64,000 nucleotides of DNA from Dendrobium chrysotoxum (taxonomy: Eukaryota > Streptophyta > Magnoliopsida > Asparagales > Orchidaceae), in contig CM034298.1 in the NCBI GenBank assembly GCA_019925795.1, forward strand, positions 51,796,365 to 51,860,364. Reading direction: 5' to 3'. Below the pieces are notes generated by a model. The model searched no databases. It was not told the origin of the DNA and saw only the letters and a list, made by a program, of their open reading frames with translations. How positions within the stretch are numbered: the stretch's first letter is position 1; every line of letters begins with the position of its first letter. The translations under genes and the position numbers were made by a program. Of the stretch, positions 11,529 through 24,082 are shown piece after piece.

Positions 11529-13550
11529 CATGACCCGACTCGATTAGCCCGAATTAATAGGGCTGGAACAGACAGTCGTACGGAAAACACATATAATATT
11601 TAAATCATAACAGTTTCATTTTATAAAAGATATAAACATAAACATTATCTATACAATGAAAGAAAGAGCCTCTAAACATCTAAATTGAATGTTTTCTAAC
11701 AAATTCATCTAAACATACATCCACTTAAAAGATATAAACATAAACATCAACTGACTCCATAATACAACCATTGACTCAACCCATAACAGAAATATAAAAA
11801 CTTGACATCCTAAAAACCTCTATGATGATAAGTAAACTCTCGTTCTGCCATCACTTTCTTTTAATTTCTCCTGAAAAACATTCCCAACAGTAGGGTGAGT
11901 GAACACTCAGTATGTAATAGATATTTATCTTAAATTCATAAAATAAATTTAAAAATAGATCATTAAGCATGAAATTAAAATAATAAAAGATCATAATAAA
12001 CATTGATAGGCATAAATCATAAGACTTTTTCATATTCAGTTTTCTTGAAGCTTTTCCTTTAAACCTCTTTCATCTCCTTTTTCATCAACTTTCATAAACT
12101 TTTCTTTATCTTTTATAGTCTTTCATTAAATACATAAAATACACACACACATATATATATCACTTGGCTCCGAAGAACCCATTTACCATTGGCTCTATAG
12201 AACCCCTTTACTATTGGCTCCGTAGAATCCCTTTACCATTTGGTACTCCGGATCATCATGTACATGCAAATTATATATATACATTATAGAGATTAATTTA
12301 TTTAAAAAATCATATATTTTTCAAATGTCTTCATCTATAATTCAATACCAGTTATGCCTTGAATTTTATTTTACCAAGATTAACATTCCTAATATCATAA
12401 CATGAATATAAACATAAATGTGAAAATAAAGCAATTAAAAAAATTCATAAATATTATCATTTGAAAATTTCATCAATAACCATAACATTTGAAAGAACAA
12501 TATTAACTTAATTTAAATTCATGAACTTAATTTAAATATAAATACCTACCTCGTAAGTATCATAAAGCAATCTCTACGATGTACGACGTCGCTTAGACAC
12601 ATGTCGTCCCCTTAATCCACACCTAAGGATAATTACAAACAGACTAAGCATAAAACATAGTATATTTTCAATAATTATGCTAATTAAAGTTCTATTTTCA
12701 GATTTATTAAAAACTAAATTTTTAGGAAACCTAAAATCCCATAATTCTCTTCCACATGCATTTTAAAACTTCCCCTAAACTAATTAATAAATATATATTA
12801 ATCAATTTCGAATTATTAATTATAAAAATTACGAAAATATAATTTTCATGAAAAATTCAAAATTTTCACCCTTAGAAACCCTTTTAAGACCCTTAGGAAC
12901 AAAAATTATGAAAGCATTTTCACAAATGTTAACTTTTTAGGAAAACTCTAATTTTCAAATCTAAAAATTATTTAGGGAAAACATCGTTTCTAGGATTAGA
13001 AACATCTCTCCTACCTTCTCCAATAATTCCCTAAGAAAATTTAAAGTTTTTCATAAACCCTAGAATTTCATCTTTCAAAAATCCTTGAGAAAATGAAGAA
13101 AATTCTTATTTAGAAACTCATCTTAGTCTTCTCTTAGTCTCCTCTACGATTTCCCCCAAGTTTGGCTGCCGAATTCGTTGTTGGAGCAGTGCCCTAGGTC
13201 TCCCCCATCGCCCTTCTCCCTTGCGCCTCCGCCTCCTCCTTTCGGTCACACGAAAAAAATGGGGACCGAATAGATTTTGGTCCCCTTAAGAGTGAGGGGG
13301 ATTGGGGATAATCTAATTTACTCAAATGCCCTTACAAGCCTCATTTCGTTTTATTAGTTATTAATGGTAGTTTAGGTATTTTTAAACTTCTAAATTTTGT
13401 ATCTCCCAAAATAGATCAAATTGAAAATAAGTTCTATATATCAATTTGCTCAGAATTTTGTGTAGAATTTTATAAAATTATTTTCGTCAAATTCTGACAA
13501 CTTTGAAAAATTCACTTAAACCTCGGCGCGGCACATCAAGATGCGTGCAA
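11529..13550 (-). mobile_element. Probable 5' LTR of the truncated chromovirus
   Basis: The block begins (plus strand) right after the primer-binding site with the complement of an LTR end like that of the complete Del/Tekay-like element. It is AT-rich, without coding potential, and contains a three-unit 25-bp repeat. Its far edge is not fixed: near 13530-13565 the sequence changes to a plus-strand integrase, and I see no clear TG terminus or target-site duplication. No second copy of this LTR is in the window. Confidence 0.6.
12164..12238. repeat. 25-bp tandem repeat, three units
   Basis: Three consecutive imperfect units starting TTGGCTC(C/T) and ending TTTAC(C/T)A, period 25 bp, within the LTR block of the truncated chromovirus. 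Confidence 0.9.
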
Positions 13551-13564
13551 TGCTTACGATCGCC

Positions 13565-14520
13565 GATTTTGGGTTTTATATTTGGTAAATAAGTTGGCAC
13601 AGATATATATCAAGGCCATTATCAGATTGCATGGTATGATATGATTATATCTGATTGTGATGGTCGATTTACCTCCAAGTTTTGGAGAGGTGTTCGGCAA
13701 GGTCTTGGTACGAAATTGCACTTCAGTACTGTTTTTCATCCGCAGATAGATGGATTGTCCAAGAGAACTATTCAGGTACTAAAGGACCTTCTAAGACCCT
13801 ATGTTCTAAACTTTAGAGGTAGATGGGAGGATCAAATTCGCTATTAGAGTTTACTTATAATAATAACAGTTATTAGTCTAGCATACGTATGGCTACTTAT
13901 GAAGCTCTATACGGTAAAAAGTGTTGGACCCATTTATCTTTTATAGAGGTGGGTGATAAATATTAATAGGGTCAGCTTTGGTGGATGATGCTACAATGAA
14001 GATCTGTCTGATCTGAGAAAGATTGAAGTCTGCACAGGATAAACAAAAGAAATATTATGATCAAAGGTATATAATTATTGAGTTTGAGGTTGGTGATTTT
14101 ATTTATGTCAAAGTTAGCCCTATAAATGATATCAACATATTTAGAAGAATCAATAAGCTGAGTCCAAGGTATATTCGATCTTTTGAGATTATTGAGATGA
14201 TTGGTAGTTCTGCTTACAAGTTATTATTCCCTGATCATATGTCTGACATATATAGCAAATTTTGCATATCTTTTCTAAGGAAGTGGGTATCTGATTTTGG
14301 GAGGAGGTTTTTTGTTGATGATGTTGAGGTACATCCGAATCTGCACTATAAGAAAAAGTTAGATAGCATTCTAGCATATAATATAAGAAATTGAGGAGCA
14401 AATAGATTTCAATTGTCAAGATATAGTAGAAACACAGGACTGCCAAAGAGGCTACGTGAAAGAAGGAATCTGAGGCTACGTGAAAGAAGGAATCTAGGCT
14501 AATAATATATTTTTTTTACG
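13565..14520 (+). pseudogene. Ty3/gypsy integrase and C-terminal tail remnant
   Basis: The plus strand carries the second half of a chromovirus integrase. SDCDGRFTSKFW has the second catalytic Asp region (normally SDRD.RFTS.FW), and FHPQIDGLSKRTIQVLKDLL is the region that normally reads HPQTDGQ(S/T)ER.(I/N)Q.LED.L, where a Glu should be; here it reads Lys. After stops, 14023-14394 gives SAQDKQKKYYDQR, FEVGDFIYVKVSP, KLSPRYIRSFEIIE and FCISFLRKWVSD, the C-terminal GPF/Y-like domain of Del/Tekay elements. The first integrase catalytic region and everything upstream are missing: the sequence starts abruptly at about 13565. Confidence 0.85.
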
Positions 14521-14968
14521 AGAGGAGAGTTATGGCACCTCCAAAATCAGTATACACTTTTATTTATTATGATCCAACATGAGTTTAGGTAACCCACTAA
14601 ACTTATGCTTTCGAACCCCATTTACATATGTTTGAATGTATTCTGTGTGCATGCAAAGGTCTACATGTGTTTTGAAGTGGGTCTTGGAGGTTTGTTTACA
14701 TGTTTAAAAAATCTAAAATCTTTCCCCTAGGTTGCCACGGCGCTGTGGCTAGAAGCCTCCCGGTAGAAGTGCTCTTAGGACAAAAAAGGCTTTTGATTCA
14801 TTGCTCTGGTATGCTGCGGGCACGACGCCATCGTAGGTTCTTGAAGGGAAAGTCATGGCCAGTGTCACGGCCAGTGCCACATAGCGCCGCGGTGCCAGTG
14901 CAAATGTTAATATTTAAAATATTTAAATGCACTATTTCATTTCAATCATTTCATTTGGGCAATGGGCT
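14521..14968 (+). other. Probable start of the 3' LTR belonging to the plus-strand Ty3 remnant
   Basis: A purine-rich stretch (ACGAGAGGAGAGT) just after the integrase tail resembles a polypurine tract, and it is followed by TATGGCACCTCC, which resembles the TGT..CACCCC start of many Del/Tekay LTRs. The stretch then runs without a break into duplication copy B at 14969, where AGAGAGATTCAGGGAGAG looks like LTR leader sequence. I could not find the LTR's end or a partner, so this is a reasoned guess. Confidence 0.4.
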
Positions 14969-15762
14969 AGAGAGATTCAGGGAGAGATTTTAGAGAGATA
15001 AAGTCCATTTCCAGCTACTTTAGGTCATTTTCAGCTTACGATCCAGTTCTGGAAGTTGCTCTGGTCGAGGTAGGTTAAATTTTGTCTATATTAGTTTTCA
15101 ATAATTCAGTATATTTGGATTTTTCAGATCGAATTTATAATTTGGTTTTACAAAAAAGCAATTTTCTTAGATTCTGATAAATTTCATCATGTAACTTTTG
15201 CTATGTTGTTGGTACGATTATTCATATCATTTTAAATATTTATTCGAGATTTTCGATTGGATGATTTTGAAAAGCAATAATTTTTACCAACTCAGAAATT
15301 CATTTTGACATTTAAAAATAGTATTTTAATTCAATTAAAGCTTCCAAATATTTTTATACATAATCTCTGGTAATGTGATAGAATTCTAAAAACTATAGTT
15401 TTGGCGAACAGTAGAACACTTGGTAGGAAATTATTTTGACAGCCATTAGAGTATTTTTGTAAAATTATATATTAAGACTACAATTGCTTCAGTAGTGTAG
15501 AATGCATTTTATTTTTAATATCTATGTTTGAAATATTTGAATTGTGTGAAAAGAATTTCTATTGATGGCGAAAAGGGATTATGTTGTTTGCTATGTATTA
15601 GAAGTTGGGGTTTGAGGGCCAATACGATATTTGTTATGAGGTGTTTGCATATATTTCAATCATTTTGAATGCAATTTCAATAGTTTATTTAAATACTTAT
15701 TTCAATTCAGCATTAGTACTTGCTTTTATTTTAGCTTTTCGTGTAATATTTCAGTTATTATT

Positions 15763-16362
15763 ATGGGTGTAAATGAGTCGAGCTCGAGCTCGACTCATGC
15801 CTTACTCGACCTCGACTCGTTGGCCAAATAATGAGCTCGAACTCGAGTCGAGCTCAAAGGGCGAGCTCGAGCTAGACTCGTGAAAAAAAGACGGCTCGCG
15901 AGCAGCTCATGAGATCGTGTGCGGCTTCACTATGGGAGACGACGCGCTTGCGTCGGAGAAGAAAGTCATTCGTTGCGTGTGAAAAGAGAAATTCGATTTT
16001 GTTTTTTGCTTTTTTTTTTTTCTTGGTAGTATAGGACATTTAATGTTGCTATTAAAAAAAACCTTTGCTATTAACAGCGCAGCACAAGACATTTGGCCAA
16101 CTTTTTTTTTTTAGTTTTTATTTTTTATTCATGTTGTACTGTAGCTTTTATTAAGAAAAAAAAAGACTTAATCTATTTTTTAAAATTACATCACTTATTA
16201 CGATCCGGCGCGCGAGCTCACGAGTTGAGCATTATCAAGATCGAACTCGAGCTCGTTTAGTAAACGAGCTCGAGTTTTAGCGTGTGAGCTCGAGTTTTAG
16301 CTCATGAGCTCGTTATCAGAAACTACTCAAGAGCAGGCTCGGCTCACTTACACATTTAGTTG
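15763..16362. mobile_element. hAT-like MITE, copy B
   Basis: Same element as 795-1392, in the same position within the duplication, flanked by TTATTATT at 15755-15762 and 16363-16370. A few substitutions and single-base indels separate the two copies. Confidence 0.65.
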
Positions 16363-17290
16363 TTATTATTTAGCATTTTCAACCCTTTTTTATTGATTTA
16401 TTGATTCCTCTTTTAGGTCGTCGTAGCCTACAGAGTCGTGTTAGCTCACTCCTGCTTTTGCTTCTATTTCCATGCTAGGGATAGGGTAAGGATCAATATG
16501 AGTAGTTTTTGATAGCATGCTCTGATCTATGTTGTATGTATGAATTTTAATATTTCCTTTTGACAGACTTGACTTTTATTTTGTAGTGTCTTCTTGTTGT
16601 CAAGCGCTGTTATAGATAAACCTCATATTGTATTTGTATTTTTGGATAATATATAGAAAATTTTCTTTATGAGACTCAATAGTCTTTCGCTTTACATTTA
16701 TATTTATTAGTGGCTCTGTGTCGTACATGATTTGAATGTTTCAGCTTCACAGCATTTCTCCAACTGAATCTTGCGATTAGTATTTGCTTTTTGCCATGAT
16801 TGAGCACTGTATAACTCCAATTGATTTGGATTTATGAAAGCTCAAGGGAAGTTTGATAATTTTACATAAGGTGAATTTCCATATGAAATCATGATCACCA
16901 TGCCAATAAGGGAGGTGCCTTTGGTATTAAGAAATATCCCCAAATTTTCTTTTAAATTTTAAATTATTTAAATAAGATTAAAAATTCAAAAATAATGAAA
17001 AATAATTATTTTAAAATATTAAATACTCAAATTAATTCTAAAAATTCCAAGATAATTTGGAGCATGTAAAAAAATTCTAGATACTTACTGAAAATTTTTA
17101 GGAATTCTCAAATTGACATCTTAATTACTCAAAATTTTAAATTTTGATTTGAAACATTTAAGAAACCACGAAATGTAATATTTAGCTCACTTTGCATTGA
17201 AATAATTTTGATCTGCTTATACAGATGCATTTGAGCTTCACATAGAGTTTTGGGACTTTTCTTTATCAATTTGATATATTAAGTAATTTA

Positions 17291-17409
17291 GGTTTCGTTT
17301 GGAACGACTTTCTTACTACTTCTTAAAGCTGTTTTCTAGTATAAAATTCTAATTTTTGTACTAAAAAGTTGCTTTAAAAAGCAATAAGAAAGTCATCCCA
17401 AATGAAGCT
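17291..17409. mobile_element. Short palindromic MITE, copy B of 2313-2431
   Basis: Starts GGTTTCGTTTGGAACG after TTA and ends before a shared TTA at 17410-17412. In this copy the arms pair better than in copy A (GACTTTCTTACTACTTC versus GGCTTTC in the other). Confidence 0.7.
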
Positions 17410-17412
17410 TTA

Positions 17413-17532
17413 GGGTTAATTTGGGACGGCTTTCTTACTGCTTCTTAAAGTAGCTTTCTAGCATTAAAGTTAAAATTTTTTAACTAAAAAGCTGCTTTAA
17501 GAAGTAGTAAGAAAGTTGTCCCAAACGAAGCC
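17413..17532. mobile_element. Short palindromic MITE, copy B of 2435-2554
   Basis: Back to back with the MITE on its left, sharing TTA; the right-hand TTA is at 17533-17535. Long terminal inverted repeats with a short AT loop. Confidence 0.72.
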
Positions 17533-18686
17533 TTAATTAGAGCATTCATATGACTATTAAAAGCTCATAAAATGCTTTCTCTACTGATTGGAGCACACCT
17601 TAATTTTTTTTTTTTGAATGATTTAGGTGAATTCCTTATTCTTATAAATAAATATTTAATATTATCAGTTATTTATCCAACAAAAACTCAAACATTCTTG
17701 AGAAATTTAGTTTGCTTAAGCATGTCATCTTATCCTTTTGAATGTAAGCAAATGATTTTTCAAAATCATTAAGCTAAAAATTAAAATTTCAATCTTAATA
17801 AAACCATCTCTCTAATTTTGGAAAAATAGGCTAATTTCAAATTACATGAGCATTGGATACATAAATCACATGTTATGTATTTTCCATCATTAAAAAGCTC
17901 TCTTTTATATAATAATAATAATATATAAAATTTCAACTTAATTAATCAATTAAGGCATAGTTTCAGTTTTCTCAAGTAAAGTGTCAAACATCAAACATCT
18001 CCAAATATTTTAAAAAATTTTCTAATTTATTTGATATTTTTATAAATTTTTATTTCATATGTGACATTGATGAAAATTATTAGACAATTATCAAGCTGCC
18101 CTTATTATTTGGGAAATCATTATGCCTTAATCTTTGATTATTAGTTGACCATTTCCAAAATTTCTCTAAATTATATCCTATTTTATTACTTATTCATTAA
18201 TTAATAAAAATAGGATTTGACTTTGCCTTTGACTTTGACAATCAACTCAATTTTAACTTCTTTAAAGCATCAATTTGAAAACTTTATAGTCTAAAAATTA
18301 ATTTTAATGTTCAAATAACTTTAATATATTTGAATACTTTGAATTTTAATCTTTTTAATGATTTAAGAAATTTCAAATTTATTTATTAGATTCAAATTTA
18401 TTTATATAAAAAATCCTTGAATAATACTATTTACACATTGATGTGTCATTCTAATTAATCTAGGTTAATCTTGATTAATTAATCCTTAATTAATATCCAT
18501 TTGATCATTGCACTCCACTTTAGCTTCTCAATAATACTATTAACTTGCATTTTTGACATGGATCAAACTATCTACACTTTTTCAACATATTAATTAGCCC
18601 ATCATTTTAATCATGCTTTTTTGGCCTTGCCATCTCTATTTTAGGAAACCCTTTCAATTTAGTTATACCACATTTACTTAAACTTT

Positions 18687-18814
18687 GGCTTCATTTGGGA
18701 CAGTTTTCTTATTGCTTTTTAAAGTAGCTTGTTAGTAAAAAAAAATTGAACTAGAAAATTTTGTACTAAAAAGCTACTTTAGAAAGCAGTAAGAAGATCA
18801 TCCCAAATGAACCC
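18687..18814. mobile_element. Short palindromic MITE, copy B of 3538-3666
   Basis: Inverted repeats from GGCTTCATTTGGGACAG to the complement of GGGTTCATTTGGGATG, flanked by TTT. Same locus in the duplication as 3538-3666. Confidence 0.66.
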
Positions 18815-20657
18815 TTTGTCTTAACTTAATCAAGATTTTTTTTTTATGACTTCATGGTATTCTTAAACCATACAACATGGTTGAACAACTTTTATTCTAA
18901 GTAAATACTTGTATTTTGACCACTCTTTTCCTCTCCAAGTAGACTATCTCTATTTGGGCATGCCTTGCACTCTGGGTTCTTCAAGTTATTTCTAAGAAAA
19001 TTCAGAGCATTTCAATCTTCTAGATGCTTATACCATATTCAAATATTTGAATCTTCAGCTTAATAGTGTGGGGGTATAAACTAAGGATTTAAAATTTTTA
19101 TTTTTATAATTAAATATTGCATAGAGAAAAACCTATCATCTCGAAAGATAAAAATAAACTTTGCAATAGATTCAAAAACAAAAATAAGATTTTAGAAATA
19201 ATGTCCAGTCCCAGTGATTTCTCCCATCTAATGTAAGTAAGGTAGGGTTTCTTTTATTATGGAATATAGGTTCCCCACAAAAGCAAATATTTATAGATAA
19301 TTACATCTCAAGAGAGGTGATCTCCTGAGAACTCTCTTGATTAAATTAGTGATAAATATTTTTATGCTTCCGAAGTTTGGGGAAGGGTGTTATTTTGGAA
19401 TTTCAAAGGGATTGGTTCAAATTTGGAGCAATACTTTTCAAAAGTTAAAAGAAGAAGGGTAAAGAGCACTGGATTCTCAGAAGCTTAAAAGTAATCAAAA
19501 CTATCCTATGTTGTGCATTAAAATTTTGAAATTTCAATTTATTATTTGCTTTTTTAATTAGAAATTTGATGCATGTATTTCAACAACACGAGATTGAGAA
19601 AAAGCCCAAGAACTGAGGACTTATGACGTAGCAAATCAATCTTAGATACTAAAAATAAGATTGACACTACAAAATTGTAACTTGAACTTAAATCTAAAAG
19701 ACGCAATGGGACTTACAAGATTCAACCCCACTAATGATTTCAGAAAGCTTGACTCTACTAGATTTATAATCCTTACTGGAGATGATGGCATCTAGTATGT
19801 GCTAAGTGATGGGGGTGTCCCCATATTATCTATTTTTTTGCTTCACTTTTAATTTTAACTGTTTATTTTTTTTTCAAATATACTTTCAATTTAAGTTTTC
19901 AATATATATTTTTTTAATTTTAGGAGTTTGGGGTTACATTTATTGACCTAAGAGGTGAGGAGACTTTTTACAATGCCTCAAAAAGTAAACAAAGTGTCAT
20001 TTATTATTTTTATTATTTGAAGCTTTTTTGAGGAGTTTCCAAAAGAAAATTTTATTTTAAATTTAATATCATTTCAAACTATTTAATTTATTATACTCTA
20101 TAAATTAGTGATTTCATAAAAGTTTATTTGATATTTTGCAGCTTTTTCTTGAGTCATTATCTAAATATCCAATTTTTAGAATATTTTAATTATTATTTTT
20201 ATTGAACCTAGATTTTGTTAATTCTTGCTTTATGTTCCAATGATGTCAAAAAATTATAAAATATTTTTTTTAAAGTTAGGGACAACCTCAAGAATATCTC
20301 ATAAAACTATAAAATTATTTTAAATTTCTGAAAATTAATGTATTCTTTAATTATTTAATGATGAAAATTCAATTTTTTTTATTAAGATTGTCTCAAACAA
20401 ATTGAGAAAATTTATAGAGGTTAGGGGTTACTTCAGTAACTTGACATTAAAATTTGATCTCTTTTGGGTACAATTTTGATTTCCTAGAGTTTGCATATCA
20501 ATAAATGATTCTATTTTTATTTTCTAATTAAATTAATTTCAAATTTAATGGAATATCACAGGAACTAGACTTTATATTCTATGATGATTCCATAAAAATT
20601 TAAAGTTAAATAGAGATGTTTCAAATTTATTATAATTTATTGGAGGAGTTTACTAGA

Positions 20658-20662
<5 letters not shown>

Positions 20663-20716
<54 letters not shown>
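20663..20716. repeat. (TA)n microsatellite, copy B
   Basis: About 54 bp of TA dinucleotide; about 18 bp shorter than the same array in copy A. Confidence 0.97.
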
Positions 20717-20721
<5 letters not shown>

Positions 20722-20972
20722 GGTTCTCACTATTTTTAATGATCATTAAGACTTCAAGAAATTTTACCTTTTATTTTTCTGAATTTAGTAGGATATTTAA
20801 TGAATTTTTTAAATTTTCCTTCTTGAGGAGGTCTGTTATTGGAGTAAACTATCGAGCTAAAATTTTATATAAACTTTCTATAAAAGGCGGCTAAGCCATG
20901 AAAACTATAGACATTATGAAGCTCTTGGAAATTAACCAATCAAAATGGCTTTAATTTTGGTAGGGTCTGCCT

Positions 20973-21233
20973 TCAAGCTACCAACAATAATAATGAATCA
21001 TAGAAAAGTGAGTTCTGGTTGGTAAAAGAAGCATTTTTAAGATTTATATAAAGCTTATATTCTTTAGGTTTAATTAGGATGAATCTTAAGTTGTCTAGGT
21101 ACACTTTCTCACTAGGGCTAAGAATCATAATATCATCGAAATAGACCATAGAGAATTGTCCTATGTAAGACTTTAGTACTATGTTCTTTTGTCTCATGAA
21201 TGTGCTAGGTGCATTTGATAATCTGAATGACAT
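20973..21233 (-). pseudogene. Ty3/gypsy reverse transcriptase fragment, copy B
   Basis: Eighty-six codons, amino-acid identical to 5843-6103, with the same FRLSNAPSTFM and VYFDDIMI motifs. The degenerate connection motif (HSFHGLAAFYRKF) follows to the left. Fragment of a dead element. Confidence 0.88.
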
Positions 21234-22229
21234 AACTAGCCACTCGTACAGTCTATTAGAGTTTTAATTTTGAGATATGTCTTGGAAAAATGAGTAGCAT
21301 ATCTAACAAGACCTTACATATCATCTAAGCTAGGGATTGGAAGCCTATATATATATATTAGTGATTTTGTTGACTACTCTACTACCAAATGTGCATTCTC
21401 TAGGTACCATCCTTTTTAAGTACTAATAGTGTAGAAACTCTATGAGACTAATGTGTTTCTGAATGAAGCCTTTCTTAAGTAGTTCATCCACTTATCTTTT
21501 GAGTTCAACACGCTCAATAAAGTTTATTCTATAATGGAGCAAATTTTGTAGTTGTGAACTCAGAATGAAGTCAAATAACATGTTGTATGTCCCTCATAGT
21601 TTGCATGCCATCATGTAGGTCTTTGAAATACAAGTTTTGGAAATCATATTAGAGGGGAGCTACAATATCAAGAATGTGATATTAAGGTGGGTTCTCAATA
21701 ACTTCTCTCACTTGGATAAGATAACAAGATGAAGGGTCAGAAAATTTCTTAAGAATTGTATTGAATCCTACTTTTCTACTCTAATTTTAGAGGATGAAAG
21801 TAAAGTTGTAGGACTCATTAATCTATGTCAAAAATGATTTCTCTAGTAGCATATGGGAAGATAACACAATTAATTGAAGTTTTGAACTTCTCTTCTAACT
21901 AGGTTTGGGTTGCATTTCTAACCTGGGCTTATGAGGAGTGGGAAAAATCTTATGTGGAGGTATAGTCTCTTTCAGGGAATTTTATTGGGAATAACTTTAT
22001 GATTTTGTCATTATATGTTAATACATATGTGTTCTCTCAATAATAATGAATGACATTTAAACCATAAAACCAATGCCATCCTAACAAGATATGTGGAATC
22101 TCCATCGGACGGATATCACATAAAGTTTGGTCAATATAACTACCTATTTTGATAGGAATAAGACATCTGGATGTGATAGGCAAAGATGTGTGGTTCACAC
22201 AACTCACATGGAAAGATTATAGGTGGAGT

Positions 22230-22421
22230 TCAACACTTAAATTTTTTTCTAGTAATGGCATGCTTAGATATAGCATTCATGGCACTACCTCCATTGATTA
22301 CAAGCTTATATCTATTCTCCTTACACAAAATATACATGGAGAAAATATTTCTCATTCTCCAACCCTCTTCCTTTCTAGATGCAATCATTAATCTCGTGGC
22401 ACTTAAAAGTATCTCTGACAT
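22230..22421 (-). pseudogene. Ty3/gypsy protease-region remnant, copy B
   Basis: An open 63-codon piece containing WRMRNIFSMYILC and YKLVINGGSAMNAIS. The active-site Asp expected before G-G-S is Asn. In copy A the same stretch is interrupted by a stop and a longer T-run, so the frame survived only here. Confidence 0.65.
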
Positions 22422-22651
22422 GCCTTATCCTCATAAAAAAGCGGTGTATCATCATTGATCCCTTCCACCTCATTATCAACTTCCTCCTATTCAAGTTCTT
22501 CCTCAGCCTCGTCTAGGAGAATAATTCTAGTTTTGCACTAATATTGTATATATCCCTTTTTGTGCCACTTGAAACACTTTATTTCTTTAGGCTTAGAATA
22601 TATTCAGGGGGACTCTTATTTGTTTGGGCACTAACAGATATAGGTCTAAGT

Positions 22652-22903
22652 CTATAGTATACCTCTGGGTAGAACAAGAGTATGAATAAAAGGATGAGTT
22701 TGAACCTTTGGCTCCACTTGAAGCCTTTCTAAGACTAAAGCATAATGAAAAGCATCCTCAAGGATCTGAGGGTCTTGTAACTCAACCTCATATTGGATCT
22801 CACTCCTAAGACCAATAACAAACTTGTTGTCTAACTGCCACTCCAAGTTTGTATAGTTGGTCATGGGTACTAAATCTTCAATTATGCTCATATGTTCTAC
22901 CAC
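22652..22903 (-). pseudogene. Ty3/gypsy gag fragment, copy B
   Basis: Eighty-three codons, a few residues different from 7525-7776; same NKFVIGLRSEIQYEVELQDP and ILEDAFHYALVLER motifs. The gag parts on either side are interrupted by stops. Confidence 0.78.
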
Positions 22904-24065
22904 TTACATATTGCCTTGACTAAGGGTCATCAATTTTTCATGTAGCTTTTGTCATAGTTTCTAGAGTAGTGCTTAACCCTTACCATTTTCTTCATCTCTA
23001 CCCAAGTAAGATTGTGTCGTTTGAACCTTTCTTCCTTAATTAAAATATTGGTCTAAAATATTTTTGCATGACCTCTATGTTTCATTTAGAAAAGGTGGTT
23101 CTTTGATAGTCATCCATTTGGTACCAATCAAAGAATTCATCCATTTATGTAAGCCAATCTAAGAACCGGTTGGGGGTAACAAACTCTAACATATGTAGGA
23201 GCATTTACATTCAATTAAGGCTTCATGATTCCTAAGTTAATCATTCCTATGGAGATTCCATAAACAATGTTTTCAAGGTTGAATGTGCTCACTATGTTTT
23301 CAAAGTACTCTTCTTCTATAGTTTAATTTTAATTTTCAGCAGAAGGAGGTGTTTTGAACCCTGACACTGAAATTTTGCACTTGAGCAGTTAAGTTCAAAA
23401 TGAACTCTTGAATTTTATTAAACTTTTTATTAGTTTGAAGTCAACTCATCTATCCTCTTATTCATATTATCCATTAGATATTGAGTAGTTTACTATGGTG
23501 GCATTATGCAACAATGAATGCTATGGACTTAAGTAAGATGTTTGTAATTTGTATTAAATATAAAATGCTTGTTGATTTAGGTAAAATTCAAGCAAAAGAT
23601 TTTGAAAAATTATTTTTAAGCTTTTAAAAATTGCAAATCACATTTAGAAGTAAACTAACACAAAATAACTAAATTAGAATTAGGATAGAGCCCTAAATTG
23701 CTCGAGGTATGTTTTCCTAGATTAATAGGAACCAAGAGGAGATATTATATGATTTAGTGGACCACCCCCTTACTGATTTGGATGCTCTAAAGTTAATTAT
23801 GGTTGACGAGTTTAAGATTGATGGTTATATCGATATATGTGGAGGCAACTGATTGACATTCTTGCACTAGTTAATATAATTGCATCAAACATGTACTCTG
23901 CCACAAGAATTTTCTATGAAATATAAATTATCATCAAAGGAATATTATTAAATCCAAAGTACAAAGATTACCTTTTTGTAAGTCAACACCACACTTTGTA
24001 ATAGCCTTTCTAAGCTTCTCACTCCTCTGGTTGTTTATGTCCAATGCTATCCACCAATTAACCTA

Positions 24066-24078
24066 GGCTTTGATACCA
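24066..24078 (-). other. Primer-binding site (tRNA-Met type) of the copy B Ty3 element
   Basis: Minus strand TGGTATCAAAGCC, one base off the common TGGTATCAGAGCC, separated by TTTT from an LTR end that reads CACACCA. This marks the boundary between leader and LTR. Confidence 0.8.
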
Positions 24079-24082
24079 AAAA

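Larger units (their letters stand above)
8792..13560 (-). mobile_element. Truncated Del/Tekay-like chromovirus fragment at the duplication junction
   Basis: Minus strand, from the right: an LTR-like block (about 11529-13550), a primer-binding site (11509-11521), gag (11438-10407), protease (10127-9735) and reverse transcriptase (to 8823). It stops abruptly after the RT motif VDWPIPV; RNase H, integrase, chromodomain and the second LTR are missing. The gag, protease and RT are close in layout to the complete element at 40560-48662, and the LTR ends with a similar GGGTC(A/G)TGA motif. The left edge coincides with the end of duplication copy A; the right edge abuts a plus-strand integrase remnant. 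Confidence 0.85.
14969..23917. repeat. Large direct duplication, copy B
   Basis: Same content and order as copy A, slightly longer. It keeps about 153 bp at 18187-18340 and 20 bp near 17807-17826 that copy A lacks; short matches flank both, as expected for small deletions in copy A. At 23917 the copies part: copy B continues naturally through the leader, primer-binding site and LTR of its Ty3 element, whereas copy A switches to chromovirus sequence. Copy B therefore has the native right end. Parts without their own entry are AT-rich with no recognisable gene. Confidence 0.93.
20770..24082 (-). mobile_element. Decayed Ty3/gypsy fragment with leader and primer-binding site, copy B
   Basis: The same fragment as 5640-8791, but here the 5' end is complete: the leader continues to a primer-binding site at 24066-24078 and then an LTR from 24083. 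Integrase and RNase H are absent, and the left end lies near 20770 next to a TA run. The element is read on the minus strand and is inactive. Confidence 0.85.

Noticed and set aside
14700..14993. 97-codon plus-strand frame
   Set aside because: Crosses the edge of the duplication copy and probable LTR DNA; no motif.
1..23917. Reading copies A and B as the two LTRs of one giant element
   Set aside because: They are 8.8 kb long, contain MITEs and a Ty3 fragment with its own leader, and lack LTR ends; a segmental duplication explains them better.
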